Positions 11,916-21,795 of a DNA stretch of 64,000 nucleotides are shown in pieces (the stretch's first letter is position 1; each line of letters opens with the position of its first letter). The DNA is taken from positions 245,821,047 to 245,885,046 of the forward strand of contig NC_085141.1 in the NCBI RefSeq assembly GCF_024139115.2, written 5' to 3'. The position numbers and the translations under genes were made by a program. The DNA is from Armigeres subalbatus (taxonomy: Eukaryota > Arthropoda > Insecta > Diptera > Culicidae). Below the pieces are notes generated by a model. That model searched no databases and was not told the DNA's origin. It saw nothing but the letters and a program-made list of their open reading frames with translations.

Positions 11916-12261
11916 ACTAAATCTATCACATGTTGTACATATGCATAATCAAGTTTCAGACATAGTAACGTCTGGATGTTTTGGGCAGGATTCTCCTCCC
12001 AATCCCTTGCAATATCTTTTTCTTCATAAATAAAAGTGTTTAACCGTCATATTACCTTCTTGGCTGATAATATTGAGCTGGTACTACTTTCGTTTTTGTT
12101 TTCGCTACAAAAGACACCCTTCACATACATTTGCGCCAATAAATCAAGTCTGTTCTACCAGATCTCTTAACCCTTTCAGGCCCAAATTTTTCTAAGCGGT
12201 ATTACGCAGTAAATTTGATATGTTGGATTTGTTTCGTGATTAATACTGGAGACAAAACAAG
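11916..12261. other. gene-free stretch
   Basis: This is AT-rich sequence without recognisable coding, RNA or repeat structure. Confidence 0.4.
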
Positions 12262-12935
12262 TTGAAAAATATTTTTTCGGAATGTACTAGATCATCCAAA
12301 CTGTCCTTGAGTCCGGAACTTGCGATCTACAGATACAATGCGAGCTTTTTTCGTCACTCTAAGCTTGGATATGTACTCAACCAAGTCAATAACATATTCC
12401 AGAACTTGCGATCTACAGCCACGAAACTAGATTTTTTTTCACAACTAGAAGCTTGAATATGTATTCAACAATGTCCATAACATACTTCAAAAGACCATGA
12501 GACATGGTAGGATGGTTTTAGGATATCCCGGGTCATCCAAACCGTTCTTGAATTCAGAACTTGCGATCTACAGCCACAACTTTCGCATTTTTCTTCGCTT
12601 CAAGCTTGGATATGTATCCAACTATATCCAAAATATATTGCTGAAGATCAAGAGACATGGTTAGATGGTTTAGGGATATCCTGGGACATTCAAACTATTT
12701 TTGAAGTCAGAACTTGCGATTTACAACCCCCACGCTAACTTCTTTCGTCGCTCCAAGCTTGGATATGTATTCAACTATGTCAATAACATATTCCAGAAAC
12801 CCCAAAAGTCAACGTAAGATGGTTTTGGGACATCCTGAGTTATCCAAACCGTCCTTGAGTTCAGAACTTGCGATCTACAACCCCCACTTGAGCTTTTTTC
12901 GTTGCTTCAAGCATGGATATGAAAAGACGAATGAG
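12262..12935. repeat. tandem repeat, about 150-160 bp unit, four copies
   Basis: The unit contains AGAACTTGCGATCTACA, a TTTTTTCGTCGCT tract, CAAGCTTGGATATG, CAACTATGTC and ATAACATATTCCAGAA, then GATGGTTTTGGGACATCC. Copies start near 12,300, 12,400, 12,550, 12,710 and 12,860, the first being incomplete. Divergence is moderate and open frames inside it are chance. Confidence 0.8.
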
Positions 12936-13377
12936 TGCTACAATCTTTTGACTCACGCATTTATCTGAAAAACGCCTTCTTTCAAATCACGCGTATGCTC
13001 GGAGTACGGCAAATAAGTAGATGATGTCTTCTTTTGAAACATAAATTTTCCCGCACTAATGACGTTATACGTATAACTGTCCCATGTACATAGGAATCCC
13101 AGCAAACTTGGGACAAATATGCGTATGATGACTACTTTAAGCATTTGCTTGGAATAAGGCGAATCATAAATGGACGCTTCTAGAGAAGCACAACAACAAC
13201 AAACTTACTTTTTAAAGCTTCTTAGTGTTTCATCGCCTATACCAATTAGAAGCGACCATTCATGTCATTTGGAAAACGGCGTGAATATAATAGGGTCCAT
13301 TTTTTCAATGATTGATTTAGGCTTTTAGAAACGAAACATGCATGAATATTTTTAAAGGTATGAAAAAATCTGCGATA
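12936..13377. other. gene-free stretch
   Basis: Nothing coding or RNA-like is recognised here. Confidence 0.4.
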
Positions 13378-13500
13378 TGGTGCATTCTCTGGGTAATGGT
13401 TTTCGGGTGAATGGTACATCATGGGGAGTGGCTTTCTGGGGAACAATTTTCAAATGAAAGGTTTTCTGGAGTTTGGTTTTTCTGGGGAATGTTATAGAAT
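13378..13500. repeat. TTCTGGGGAATGG-like array
   Basis: Words such as TCTGGGTAATGGTTTTCGGG, GAATGGTACAT and TTTCTGGGGAA repeat, ending in GTTATAGAATCC. Wording and ending resemble the ATTCGGGCG array (which ends GTGATAGAACCC), suggesting related but diverged families. Confidence 0.5.
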
Positions 13501-13536
13501 CCTTACCGACGTGCCCTTACTAAAGGAACCTACTTG

Positions 13537-14135
13537 TATGAATCGTAAACTATGTCGAATCTGAAACTCTCAACACACGTTTGAGCTCTGCAAAGAAATG
13601 CATGCAGATGGCAGAAGTTCATAGTTCAAATAAATGCATGCATGAGGTCCTTTCTACACTGCCATGAGTTGGTTATCAAAAGGCAATGATTTGAACCGCA
13701 TTTTGAATTGAGGGATGAAATTAAAATTTTCTCGAAAACTCAAGAATCATTTGCTTGCTAACTTCAATGCAAAGGGATGACAGAAATGTCGCATTTTTGA
13801 CCAAGCAAACCAATTCCGATTCAATTCAGAGACAAGATTTCACGGAAATGGACGGCTAAATTAGATGCAGATCTCAAATTGGAACTCATGACTCATCTTG
13901 ACCCACTGAATCAACAGTTTGATCAATATTTTCCTGACCTGGCTCAAGAAGATGCTCAATTAGTTCGTTTTCAAACTGTTTCGTTTACATTAGACGTGGC
14001 TAGCCTTCCAGATGAAAATCAGAATGAATATTCGGACATGCGGAATGGCCCATCATCTCGTGAATTATTCGGTGAAAATAATTTGAGCCACTTTTGGTGT
14101 ACATTATACGAAGTTTATCCCAAAGTCGCAGATTC
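13537..14135 (+). pseudogene. hAT transposase remnant (ZBED/SCAND3-like), middle part
   Basis: Successive frames read as the RNase H-like core of a ZBED-type hAT transposase, which cuts and pastes the element through a DDE site. IVNYVESETLNTRL lies near 13,550; TAMSWLSKGNDLNR and ELRDEIKIFLEN lie near 13,660-13,750, where the family has a W-LSRG...LREE motif. Then an open 111-residue frame (13,879-14,214, partly SINE) has HLDPLNQQFDQYFPDL and NNLSHFWCTLYEVYPKVAD, which precedes the dimerisation domain. Frameshifts and gaps show it is dead. The frame breaks into a tRNA-SINE at about 14,136 and the missing C-terminus is found at 29,316-29,443. I could not find the left terminus. Confidence 0.75.
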
Positions 14136-14355
14136 TAGAGGTGCGGTAAGACGTGCGGCTACAAAGCAAGACCATGCTGAGGGTGGCTTGGTTCGATTCC
14201 CGGTGCCGGTCTAGGCAATTTTCGGATTGGAAATTGTCTCGACTTCCCTGGGCATAAAAGTATCATCGTGCTAGCCTCATGATATACGAATGCAAAAATG
14301 GTAACCTGACTTAGAAACCTCGCAGTTAATAACTGTAGAAGTGCTTAATGCACAC
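14136..14355 (+). mobile_element. tRNA-derived SINE, 5' part
   Basis: A tRNA-like head (about 14,140-14,213) has a box A region GTGCGGTAAGACGTGCGG and a perfect box B GGTTCGATTCC closing a T-arm. It is followed by a unique body (GGAAATTGTCTCGACTTCCC through CTCGCAGTTAATAACTG). Pol III would transcribe it and a LINE would mobilise it. The body stops at GTGCTTAATGCACAC, where an antisense retrotransposon begins. The matching 3' part with the AAG tail is at 29,223-29,313. The family may be a Feilai-type mosquito SINE, but I have not verified this. Confidence 0.8.
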
Positions 14356-15723
14356 TATTTATTTATTGTTTATTGTTTATTGTGTGATTTCATCAACAGA
14401 CTACAATTGGCCCTAATGATGTATGTAAATATTAATTAATACTAAAAAACGCACATAGTCAAGAAAATATAACATAGAAGCATTGTCAAGATAAAAAATT
14501 AAAACAAATAAAATGCAGCCTTATCACATACAATCAACGAAAAAATTCAGAAAATCTACGACGAAGAACGTTCCGCGTCAAGTTGAAGTCGAATAGGAAG
14601 AAACTCTATTAAACGTTCTCTGGAGGCCGTAGATTTGCAGTTTCTGCACCGTAGTTAGTGCGACGAAGGGGGAGCCTCAGCATCGATCTGTTCCGTAGCG
14701 GTCTTGGTTGAACGTTCATGTTGACTTGTTGTAAAATTCTTTCGCAATCTATTCTTCCTTGGAGTACATCAGCAACACATAGGGCTCTGCCACATCTCGG
14801 CGGATACGCAATGGCTCTAAGGCAATCCAGCGACAGCGATCTTCGTAACTAGGAAGATGCAGCGGGTCTCTCCAGTTTAGTCTTCGAAGCGCAAACCGTA
14901 GGAAACGCCGTTGAATAGATTCAATGCGTTCTACGCCGTTGTTGTAATACGGGCTCCATACTGACGAACAATACTCTAGTGTAGAGCGCACCAAAGAACA
15001 GTACAGCGATTTCAGACAATAGACGTTCGTAAAATTTTTCGCTGTTTTCATGACAAAGCCCAGGGTTCTAGACGCTTTGTCGACAACGTATGAAAGGTGG
15101 TGTGAAAATGTCAGTTTTGAGTCTAAAACCACACCCAAATCCTTCACGTGATTCACCCGTTCGAGTGTAGTTCCCAGCAAATGGTAATTGAAGATAATCG
15201 GCTCTTTTTTGCGTGAAAATGTGATAACGGAACATTTTGTCGGATTAACAACCATCCGGTTGGTAGTGCACCAATCAGCGAAAGCATTGATTGAACCTAG
15301 GAGAGTATGGCAATCGGTAACCGAGCAGATACGAAGGAATATCTTGAGATCATCGGCAAATAATAATTGTGGCCCCTTAACAGAGTGATGGACATCATTG
15401 AAATACATGATAAAAATCAGCGGTCCTAAATGGCTGCCTTGTGGTATACCCGACGTTGCACGAAAGTACGATGATCGGTTGTCGCCTAATGCGACCGTTA
15501 ATTGGCGGTCAGTAAGATACGAGCGAAACCATTTCAAAAGATTCCCACCGATACCTAATCGGTCCAGTTTTGCGATCGCGATGTCATGATTCAACTTTTC
15601 GAACGCAGCAGAAAGGTCTGTGTAGATCACATCCGTTTGGGCCCGAGTGTTCATACTTTCCGTGATGTACGAGGTTAGACACAGTGAAACAAACTCCTTC
15701 GACGTCCTCACGTCTGTGGAGCG
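14356..15723 (-). pseudogene. family C non-LTR retrotransposon, 3' part (RT palm to tail)
   Basis: The minus-strand frame from 15,711 to 14,749 (320 residues, uninterrupted) covers the reverse-transcriptase palm and thumb. IYTDLSAAFEKLNHD is motif A, GIPQGSHLGPLIF motif B and LLFADDLKIFLRI the FADD catalytic site. DLGVVLDSKLTF and LEYCSSVWSPYY follow, as in Jockey/CR1-type elements. The 3' UTR ends at the left with an (AATAAAC)n-type tail directly against SINE sequence. Its upstream part is at 17,243-17,777 and 29,003-29,222; the reading frame is continuous across the first insertion if it and one 9-bp repeat are removed. Confidence 0.85.
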
Positions 15724-17242
15724 GACGTCCTAACGTCCCTAACTAGCTCACCTCGTTTGGGGGTTCTCAGGGTCGGCTTGAACCTGCTTAGGGGACGCAC
15801 GGAGACAATAGTGGAACAGTTGACAACAACAATGATCCAAGACCATACCATGCAATTCAGGGCTAGTAGCTTGAAGAAAGGAACCGATTTGATGCATTTC
15901 ACATACTTTTATTTATTTATGTTTTTATTCTTAAGGGTTAGTTAGTGTTAGAATAATCGTTGCAGCCGTTTTACAATTCTGAGCTCATATCTTGTGTGTA
16001 TAGCGGGAACCCGCCGGCGAAATGGATGATATCGTTCCTCATGGTCACTCCTGTTTGTTCTTCCCTGGCCCAGAAAGGGGGGGTCGGTTTCGATAGAGGG
16101 AAAGCGGGAACTCCTGGTTGCTTGACGCAAGAAAGGGGCAGGGCCGATTTTGATACAGGGTTTCCGGGTCGCTTGGCACCCGGTCGATGATGATGCTGGA
16201 ATTGTCGTGCGGTCCACACCGGGACTGGTTGCCACCGTAGTGACGAATGTGACCGTCCTATGCCGAACTCCTCTAAACGCACGAGGAAGGGTTTTCTTGG
16301 TGGCTTGGCGCCCGGTCGACGATGTTCTTGACGATGGTTCTGGAATTGTCGTGCGGTCCACGCCGGGACGGCTTGTCACCGTAGTGACGGAATATGAGCG
16401 TCCTGTGCCAAACCTCTCTAACAGCACGAGGAAGAGTTCTCTTGCCTTCGGCGATTTCACGAGGGGCCAGCCTGCCGCGAGCGTGGAAAAATGTGTTCCG
16501 GTGTTTGTCCTCTATTTAATGCGGGACCGAGATAGATGTAGCTTGCCAAAATAAACCGGGTACGGACACGTGTGGCCACGAATATCGGAACTGCCCACTT
16601 CCGGATTGTCCTTTGCGGGCGTTGAGGGGGCGAAGATCGTTGTGCTCTCCCTACAAAGGTCTGTCCGCCTAGGTACCGCGCTGGGCTCGGAACCGTCACT
16701 AGGGGTCCACTACACTATGGTCATGCACTTAAACCGCCGTAGGCACGGCCGCTACAAGGATCGCTTTCGCTCGGTCGAGGAAGCCTTCCCGGTATCCCTT
16801 TAGCCAGCTTCGATTGGGGGAGAAACGGGTGGTAATATTTCCCGTCCGGAGTATTTTGTGGTCTTCAGGGGTCTACTTTCACCACGTTTTTTTTTTTTTT
16901 TAATTTTGCTTGGACACTCGCGAAAACAACTGTCTTCCTCGGCGTTCACTGACCAAATACCCCGTCTTCAGTCTTGCTTTTTTTTCTCCTCCTTTCTTTC
17001 CTTCTTTTCGCCCCGGATGTACTTCCAATATTCCACTCGCCTCGAAGGTAGGGGTGGCAGCAGCGTTAGTGCGTACACGATTGAGACGGAATACACCGAT
17101 AGTTGACAATTTACCCATGTATTCCGCCTTTTGGGTACTCCATGCATAGTCTCACAAATATTGAGTTTTATTAATTAGTTAAGAGTTATGTGCATTGGTG
17201 TCTCATTGTTGTCGCATTCGGTAACAACAGTAAATTCGTAGT
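15724..17242. mobile_element. unidentified 1.5-kb GC-rich insertion with 9-bp duplication
   Basis: The direct repeat TGTGGAGCG (15,715-15,723 and 17,243-17,251) flanks 1,519 bases that are GC-richer than the surroundings. Inside is a two-copy tandem repeat of about 135 bp (16,171-16,301 and 16,303-16,442), a TATTTAA box-like site near 16,513 and AATAAA near 16,551. No transposase or polymerase is recognisable, and no clear terminal inverted repeat. It could be a solo LTR or a non-autonomous element. Frames such as 15,948-16,460 (minus) have no family resemblance I can name. Confidence 0.6.
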
Positions 17243-17777
17243 TGTGGAGCGCTCAGTTACAAAGCCATGCTGGTCTGTGTTGATGTGTTGCTTGCTGTGT
17301 GCACTGACGTAATCAATGATAACAAGTTCAAATAGCTTCGATACGGCGCATAACGATGTAATTCCCCTGTAGTTATTAACATCGCGCTTGTTACCCTTTT
17401 TATATACAGGAAACATTTCGGCTATTTTCCAACAGGAAGGGAATACTCCGCTGGAGATTGAAAGCTGGAAAATCTTTTGAACTGGAGCCAGTAGCCATTC
17501 GATACTTCTTTTAATAAAACAGGATGGCACCCCATCAGGAGCGGGCTTATATGAACCCTTGAGTTGAGATGCGGCTTTAGTAATAAGTTCAGCACTCACG
17601 CCAATGCTAACCAGCTGTTGGTTAGCCAAGCGGACGTTCTCGGCTGCGGAGGTAATAAAGTCAGCAGACAGTAACTCTTCTTCGAACACATTGGAAAATT
17701 TAGCCGAAAAAAGGTTGCAAATGTCCTGTAGCGTGTCAGCAGTTTCGTCATTGAGAAACATGGATGAAGCATGAAGG
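17243..17777 (-). pseudogene. family C non-LTR retrotransposon, middle part (RT fingers)
   Basis: The minus-strand frame from 17,761 down reads DTLQDICNLFSAKFSNVF, then SYKPAPDGVPSCFIKR (the PDGxP motif), AEMFPVYKKGNKRDVNNYRG (motif 1) and NTDQHGFVTERST (motif 2). These are the N-terminal motifs of a Jockey/CR1-type reverse transcriptase. The codon frame at TGTGGAGCG matches that of the piece at 14,749-15,717. Upstream it is cut at 17,777 by a TA-flanked element, and the next upstream part is at 29,003-29,222. Confidence 0.85.
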
Positions 17778-18027
17778 TAAGGTACACCGGGGCAAGTTGA
17801 AACGGTTTTTTCAAAGTTGAACTTTGAAGTGCTATAAAAAAATCGCTCTTTGATAAATTTTGAATCCGTTTGCGGTGTTTGCTAGTTCGGGCCAAAGATT
17901 ATACATAAAAAATAAGCAACCTCACCAAACTTTTTTATAAATATTTTGTATACTGAAATTACTTTTTTATATGCATCGTTTCAACTTGCCCCGCGTATCG
18001 GGGCAAGTTGAAACACTGTACTATATA

Positions 18028-19321
18028 AGGTACACTGGGGGAAGTGGAAAAAGGGGGTAAGTGTAAAAATCGACTCGAAAAATTGGAATTGTACATACTT
18101 TACAGTTTTTACCACATCATAGCATCATGCAATGTTATACTTTGATGCTCACACTAATACTATGTTGAAATTTGTATAACACATACACTAACACGGTTAA
18201 CGCTTGAACTGTAATTTTAGGTTTCGCGAAAAATTTATATTTGCATTCATAAAATCAATTCTTATTTGCACCAATTGTTCTTTTTTCAAGTGAATTTATA
18301 TCACAGGTGACCATTACAATACAATTAAACTAATCCCATTCAATTGGTAGTGGTTTGTACCAAGAAAGCACATAATTCAAAGATTTTACACTTACCCCAG
18401 GTATCAAACACTGCGGGGGAAGTGGGTAATGTTCTAATCACGCATTTTATTTCTTCCATCCAGGGTTTATTTCGATAGCTGTGAATCTTAATATGTTTTT
18501 TCTTTGTTATCATTGTGATCCCAGTGGTGATTGGACTCATATAAATGAGAAAATGCCTGATTAATCCACCTATCGGTACTGATGCCTTTCACATGTTTTC
18601 CATATGAAAAAAAAATATAAGAAAGTTCAAAATAGCACTGATAGGTAAATATATTGTATAATTCACATTAATTTTCATTCTTAACAAGTTTCGCCGTTGA
18701 ATGCAATTTTTTTTGCGAAAAAATCGGTTAAGGACAAGTGCTTAAGAATAGCTGGTAATTTTGTATGTGCTTTGCGAACACACATACATACAAATACGCA
18801 CATACAGACATCATCTCAATTCGTTAAACTAAGTTGATTAGTTTATAACCCTGTAAGTCCCATTTTTCCTTTAAAATGTTCATCTTTGGGGCGAACATAT
18901 AGAATTTACGTACACTTAGTGTCCGAGAAGGCAAAACCAGCCCTCTCCTAGCTATTACGAGAATTCCTTGAGGATCTATTCCGTTAAGGTAATGAAATTA
19001 TTCCACAAAAGATACTCAGAGTAATTATTGTATTGATTTTAGTTATATGTAACTACTCATCACTATTGAAGGTCAAGGCAACATGGGTTTTCCACTTACC
19101 CCATCCCACTAGGGTAAGTGGAAAAACAACTCCTAATTTTAAAATCTATTTCCGTAAATTTCAAGCGACCAAAATGGTATGAATTACCGCACAGTTGGTG
19201 CAAAATTGACTGTTTTTGATAGCCCATTTTGATTGAACGCATTTAAATCATTTAAACTGGTTTTACACGAATTCAAACATGCACTATCGATTTTTCCTTT
19301 TCCACTTCCCCCAGTGTACCT
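18028..19321. mobile_element. TA-flanked TIR element, 1.3 kb
   Basis: Its ends read AGGTACACTGGGGGAAGTGG and the exact reverse complement, flanked by TA at 18,026-18,027 and 19,322-19,323. Internal copies of the GGGGGAAGTGG / CCACTTACCCC motif occur near 18,412 and 19,096-19,125. The termini are related to those of the 11.2-kb element that contains it (AGGTACACCGGGGCAAGTTG), so the two are sister families. No transposase frame is visible. Confidence 0.85.
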
Positions 19322-19328
19322 TACAGTA

Positions 19329-20023
19329 AACTGGCCCAGATTACTATGGGAGAAAAAATGTTGTTGATTTCCACGGGCACCCCAAATTGTGTCTTTGGAT
19401 AAGAAAATCAATCTCTGAAAATTTCAGCTCAATCGCTTGTTGCATAAGCTGGCGCATTTGATTTGAAGTTTGTATGGGATTTCAACCAAAATGTATAGGA
19501 AAATACACCTCCGTCACTCATTCGATCTGGAAATTGGTTCTGATTGCTCGATTGAGCTCAGAATTGCAAAAACGACAGTTGGTATGCTACAGAACATTTT
19601 CACAGAACATTGCATGATGATTAAATGAACTTTTATATAATTTTCGGCTGATTTATTAGGAGCTGATTTGTGTATTTTTCGGTTTTTTATCGAATCGCAT
19701 CAGCCGAAACCTATATAAAAGTTCATTTAATCATCATACAATACAATAGTTCTGTGAAATTGTTCTGTAGCATACAAACTGCCGTTTTTGCAATTCTGAG
19801 GTCAATCGAGCAATCAGAAACAATTTCCAGATCGAATAAGTGACGGAGGTGTATTTTCCTATACATTTTGGGTGAAATCCCCATACAAACTTCAAATCAA
19901 ATGCGCCAGCTTATGCAACAAGCGATTGAGCTGAAATTTTCAGAGATTGATTTTCTCACCCAAAGACACAATCCTGGGGGGTGCCCCGTGGAATTAGACA
20001 ACTTTTTGTTTCCTGGGCCAGTC
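19329..20023. mobile_element. foldback element, 695 bp
   Basis: Arms of about 300 bases are reverse complements of one another. For example GCGCATTTGATTTGAAGTTT on the left matches AAACTTCAAATCAAATGCGC on the right, and TGTATTTTCCTATACATTTT occurs in both senses. Ends are (A/G)ACTGGCCCAG, flanked by TA at 19,327-19,328 and 20,024-20,025. The centre is about 100 bases. It would form a long hairpin RNA if transcribed. Confidence 0.85.
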
Positions 20024-20131
20024 TAATATACAGACATAAGCTTTTTTTACCGTATTAAAATCACAATATATGTACTCAGTGTGACTCAAGATGCACGAGG
20101 TTGTAAAGGTGACTAAATTTGCATAAGAGTA

Positions 20132-20373
20132 CACAGATAGAAAAATCCACTGAAATTTACGCTAAAAATCATGCACATAAATGGAACACCATTATTAGCG
20201 TAATTTCATACGGGATATAGCCTAAATGTATACAATATTCGACGTGAATCGTCAATATTGCATACAAGTTGTAAGCAATCTTGTTAGCAAGAGGAGCATT
20301 TCAGCGTAGAATGGCGTAAATTTTCGCATGTCAAGTTTTACGCGCTGTTTATTTTTCATTATTTTTTTCTGTG
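20132..20373. mobile_element. MITE with CACAGATAGAAAAAT termini
   Basis: It starts CACAGATAGAAAAAT and ends ATTTTTTTCTGTG, with TA on both sides (20,130-20,131 and 20,374-20,375). A second member of the family is at 22,390-22,548. There is no coding capacity. Confidence 0.75.
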
Positions 20374-20508
20374 TACCATGTATTTTTTTTTTAAGGTGAA
20401 GGTGGGTTGAGTACCAAAACAAAGCTTTGAAAGTATTGGTACAATAAAAACTGTCATATACTGTAGTAGTTTGGTGTCGTATTTATAAAAAAACATAAAA
20501 TATTAGTA

Positions 20509-21793
20509 GGGTGGTTCAAAAAACGACCCAGCTCCAACACGCTCGCTCGATTCCGTTCCATGCTCCGAGTGTTCTCCAAAACCCGAATCGAACAAAACCT
20601 GGGTGAGCACAAGGTTCAAGTTTGTATGAAAACTAGTATGTGAAACTAGACCTTTCATTACACTGGCTACAGCGACTCCCCTCCAAACGCTGGCGAAAAG
20701 AAAACCCACATAGCTGAAAGCAACATTCCAGAGACTTCACTGAACGAAAATCGCACCACAGGAAAGAACCATTGATTACGTAACGCAAAAAAATAGCATT
20801 TTATATCCCGCTCACCCCCATGTCACACTTTCTGTACGAAGTATCTGCCCCTGGTGCAGATATCACAGACAAATTCTGTCTATTTTGTTGAATTACACGT
20901 TTCACTGATTCCTTCTGAGAAGCCTGATTATCATGCTAAACAAGGATTTTATCGATCGTTAAGTAATTTGCGTTTGATCATTTAGTAGTTTGTCAATAAT
21001 TTATTCCAGGTGCTGATTTCCAAAATGTGTTGTATGGTGGACTTCTAGTGCAAAGGTTTTTCTACAACTCTGCCTGATGGTTTGTTGTTAGAATTCAACT
21101 AATAACGGAGTTATAGCGCTAGTAGCAGTAACTTAAACTGAATTATTGAAATTTCGTTATCATTTAGTCTAAGTTACTGAAAATATTGCTGTAACTACGT
21201 TACTAGTGGATCGAACACAAATTACTAAATGATCGATAACATCCTTGATGCTAAAGACTCGCAACCTCGATTAAAATCGACTTCCAACTATTGGAACGAC
21301 CATTCAATATGCATTGTCTATGGAGTTAAAGCTCTTGAATATTTCATCCATTTTGTTAAGAAAATTATTTTGAGCTTTTTAGTGGAATGTTTTCACTTGT
21401 CATAAGACGAGTTTGTACAATCCCATTTAATTCCACCACTAAGTCGAGTCAAGTACGAGACACTGAAGACGACCTTACTGTTGAGGTCGAAATACGTATC
21501 TGTCAAGGTACAATTAAGTGGTGAATTAAATGGGGTTGTACAAACTTGTCTTATGACAAGTGGTATTTCATCCAGTCATATGGTCTCCCCCCTCGCCAGC
21601 GCCCAATGACGGAGTGCCACAATCAGAATAATTTTAAATTCAACCTCGCCATATCAACTGTCAGTCATACAAACCTGAAACGACCTGTGCACGATAAGCC
21701 CCTATTTAAACCAGCCCAAACCATCAAACGACACCCAAAATATGAAACATCATCGACTGAGCCTGGCGGAGCAAAATCATTTTTGAACCACCC
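20509..21793. mobile_element. TA-flanked element with GGGTGGTTCAAAAA termini, 1.3 kb
   Basis: GGGTGGTTCAAAAA at the left and TTTTTGAACCACCC at the right (one base longer or shorter A/T run) are flanked by TA at 20,507-20,508 and 21,794-21,795. This terminus style is common among mariner-related insect elements. No transposase is evident. It contains a later copy of the structured repeat at 21,380-21,575. Confidence 0.8.
21380..21575. repeat. dispersed structured repeat, copy 2, with inverted arms
   Basis: CACTTGTCATAAGACGAGTT with a following AATCCCATTTAATTCCACCACT on the left mirrors GTGGTGAATTAAATGGGGTT and AACTTGTCTTATGACAAGTG on the right. The conserved centre from 9,889-10,045 lies between the arms. 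The whole block is a hairpin of about 190 bases. Confidence 0.8.
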
Positions 21794-21795
21794 TA

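Noticed and set aside
15948..16554. Arg/Pro-rich frames of 170 and 134 residues on opposite strands
   Set aside because: They overlap each other, sit in GC-rich sequence with a tandem duplication, and show no domain. I keep the interval as an unidentified insert.
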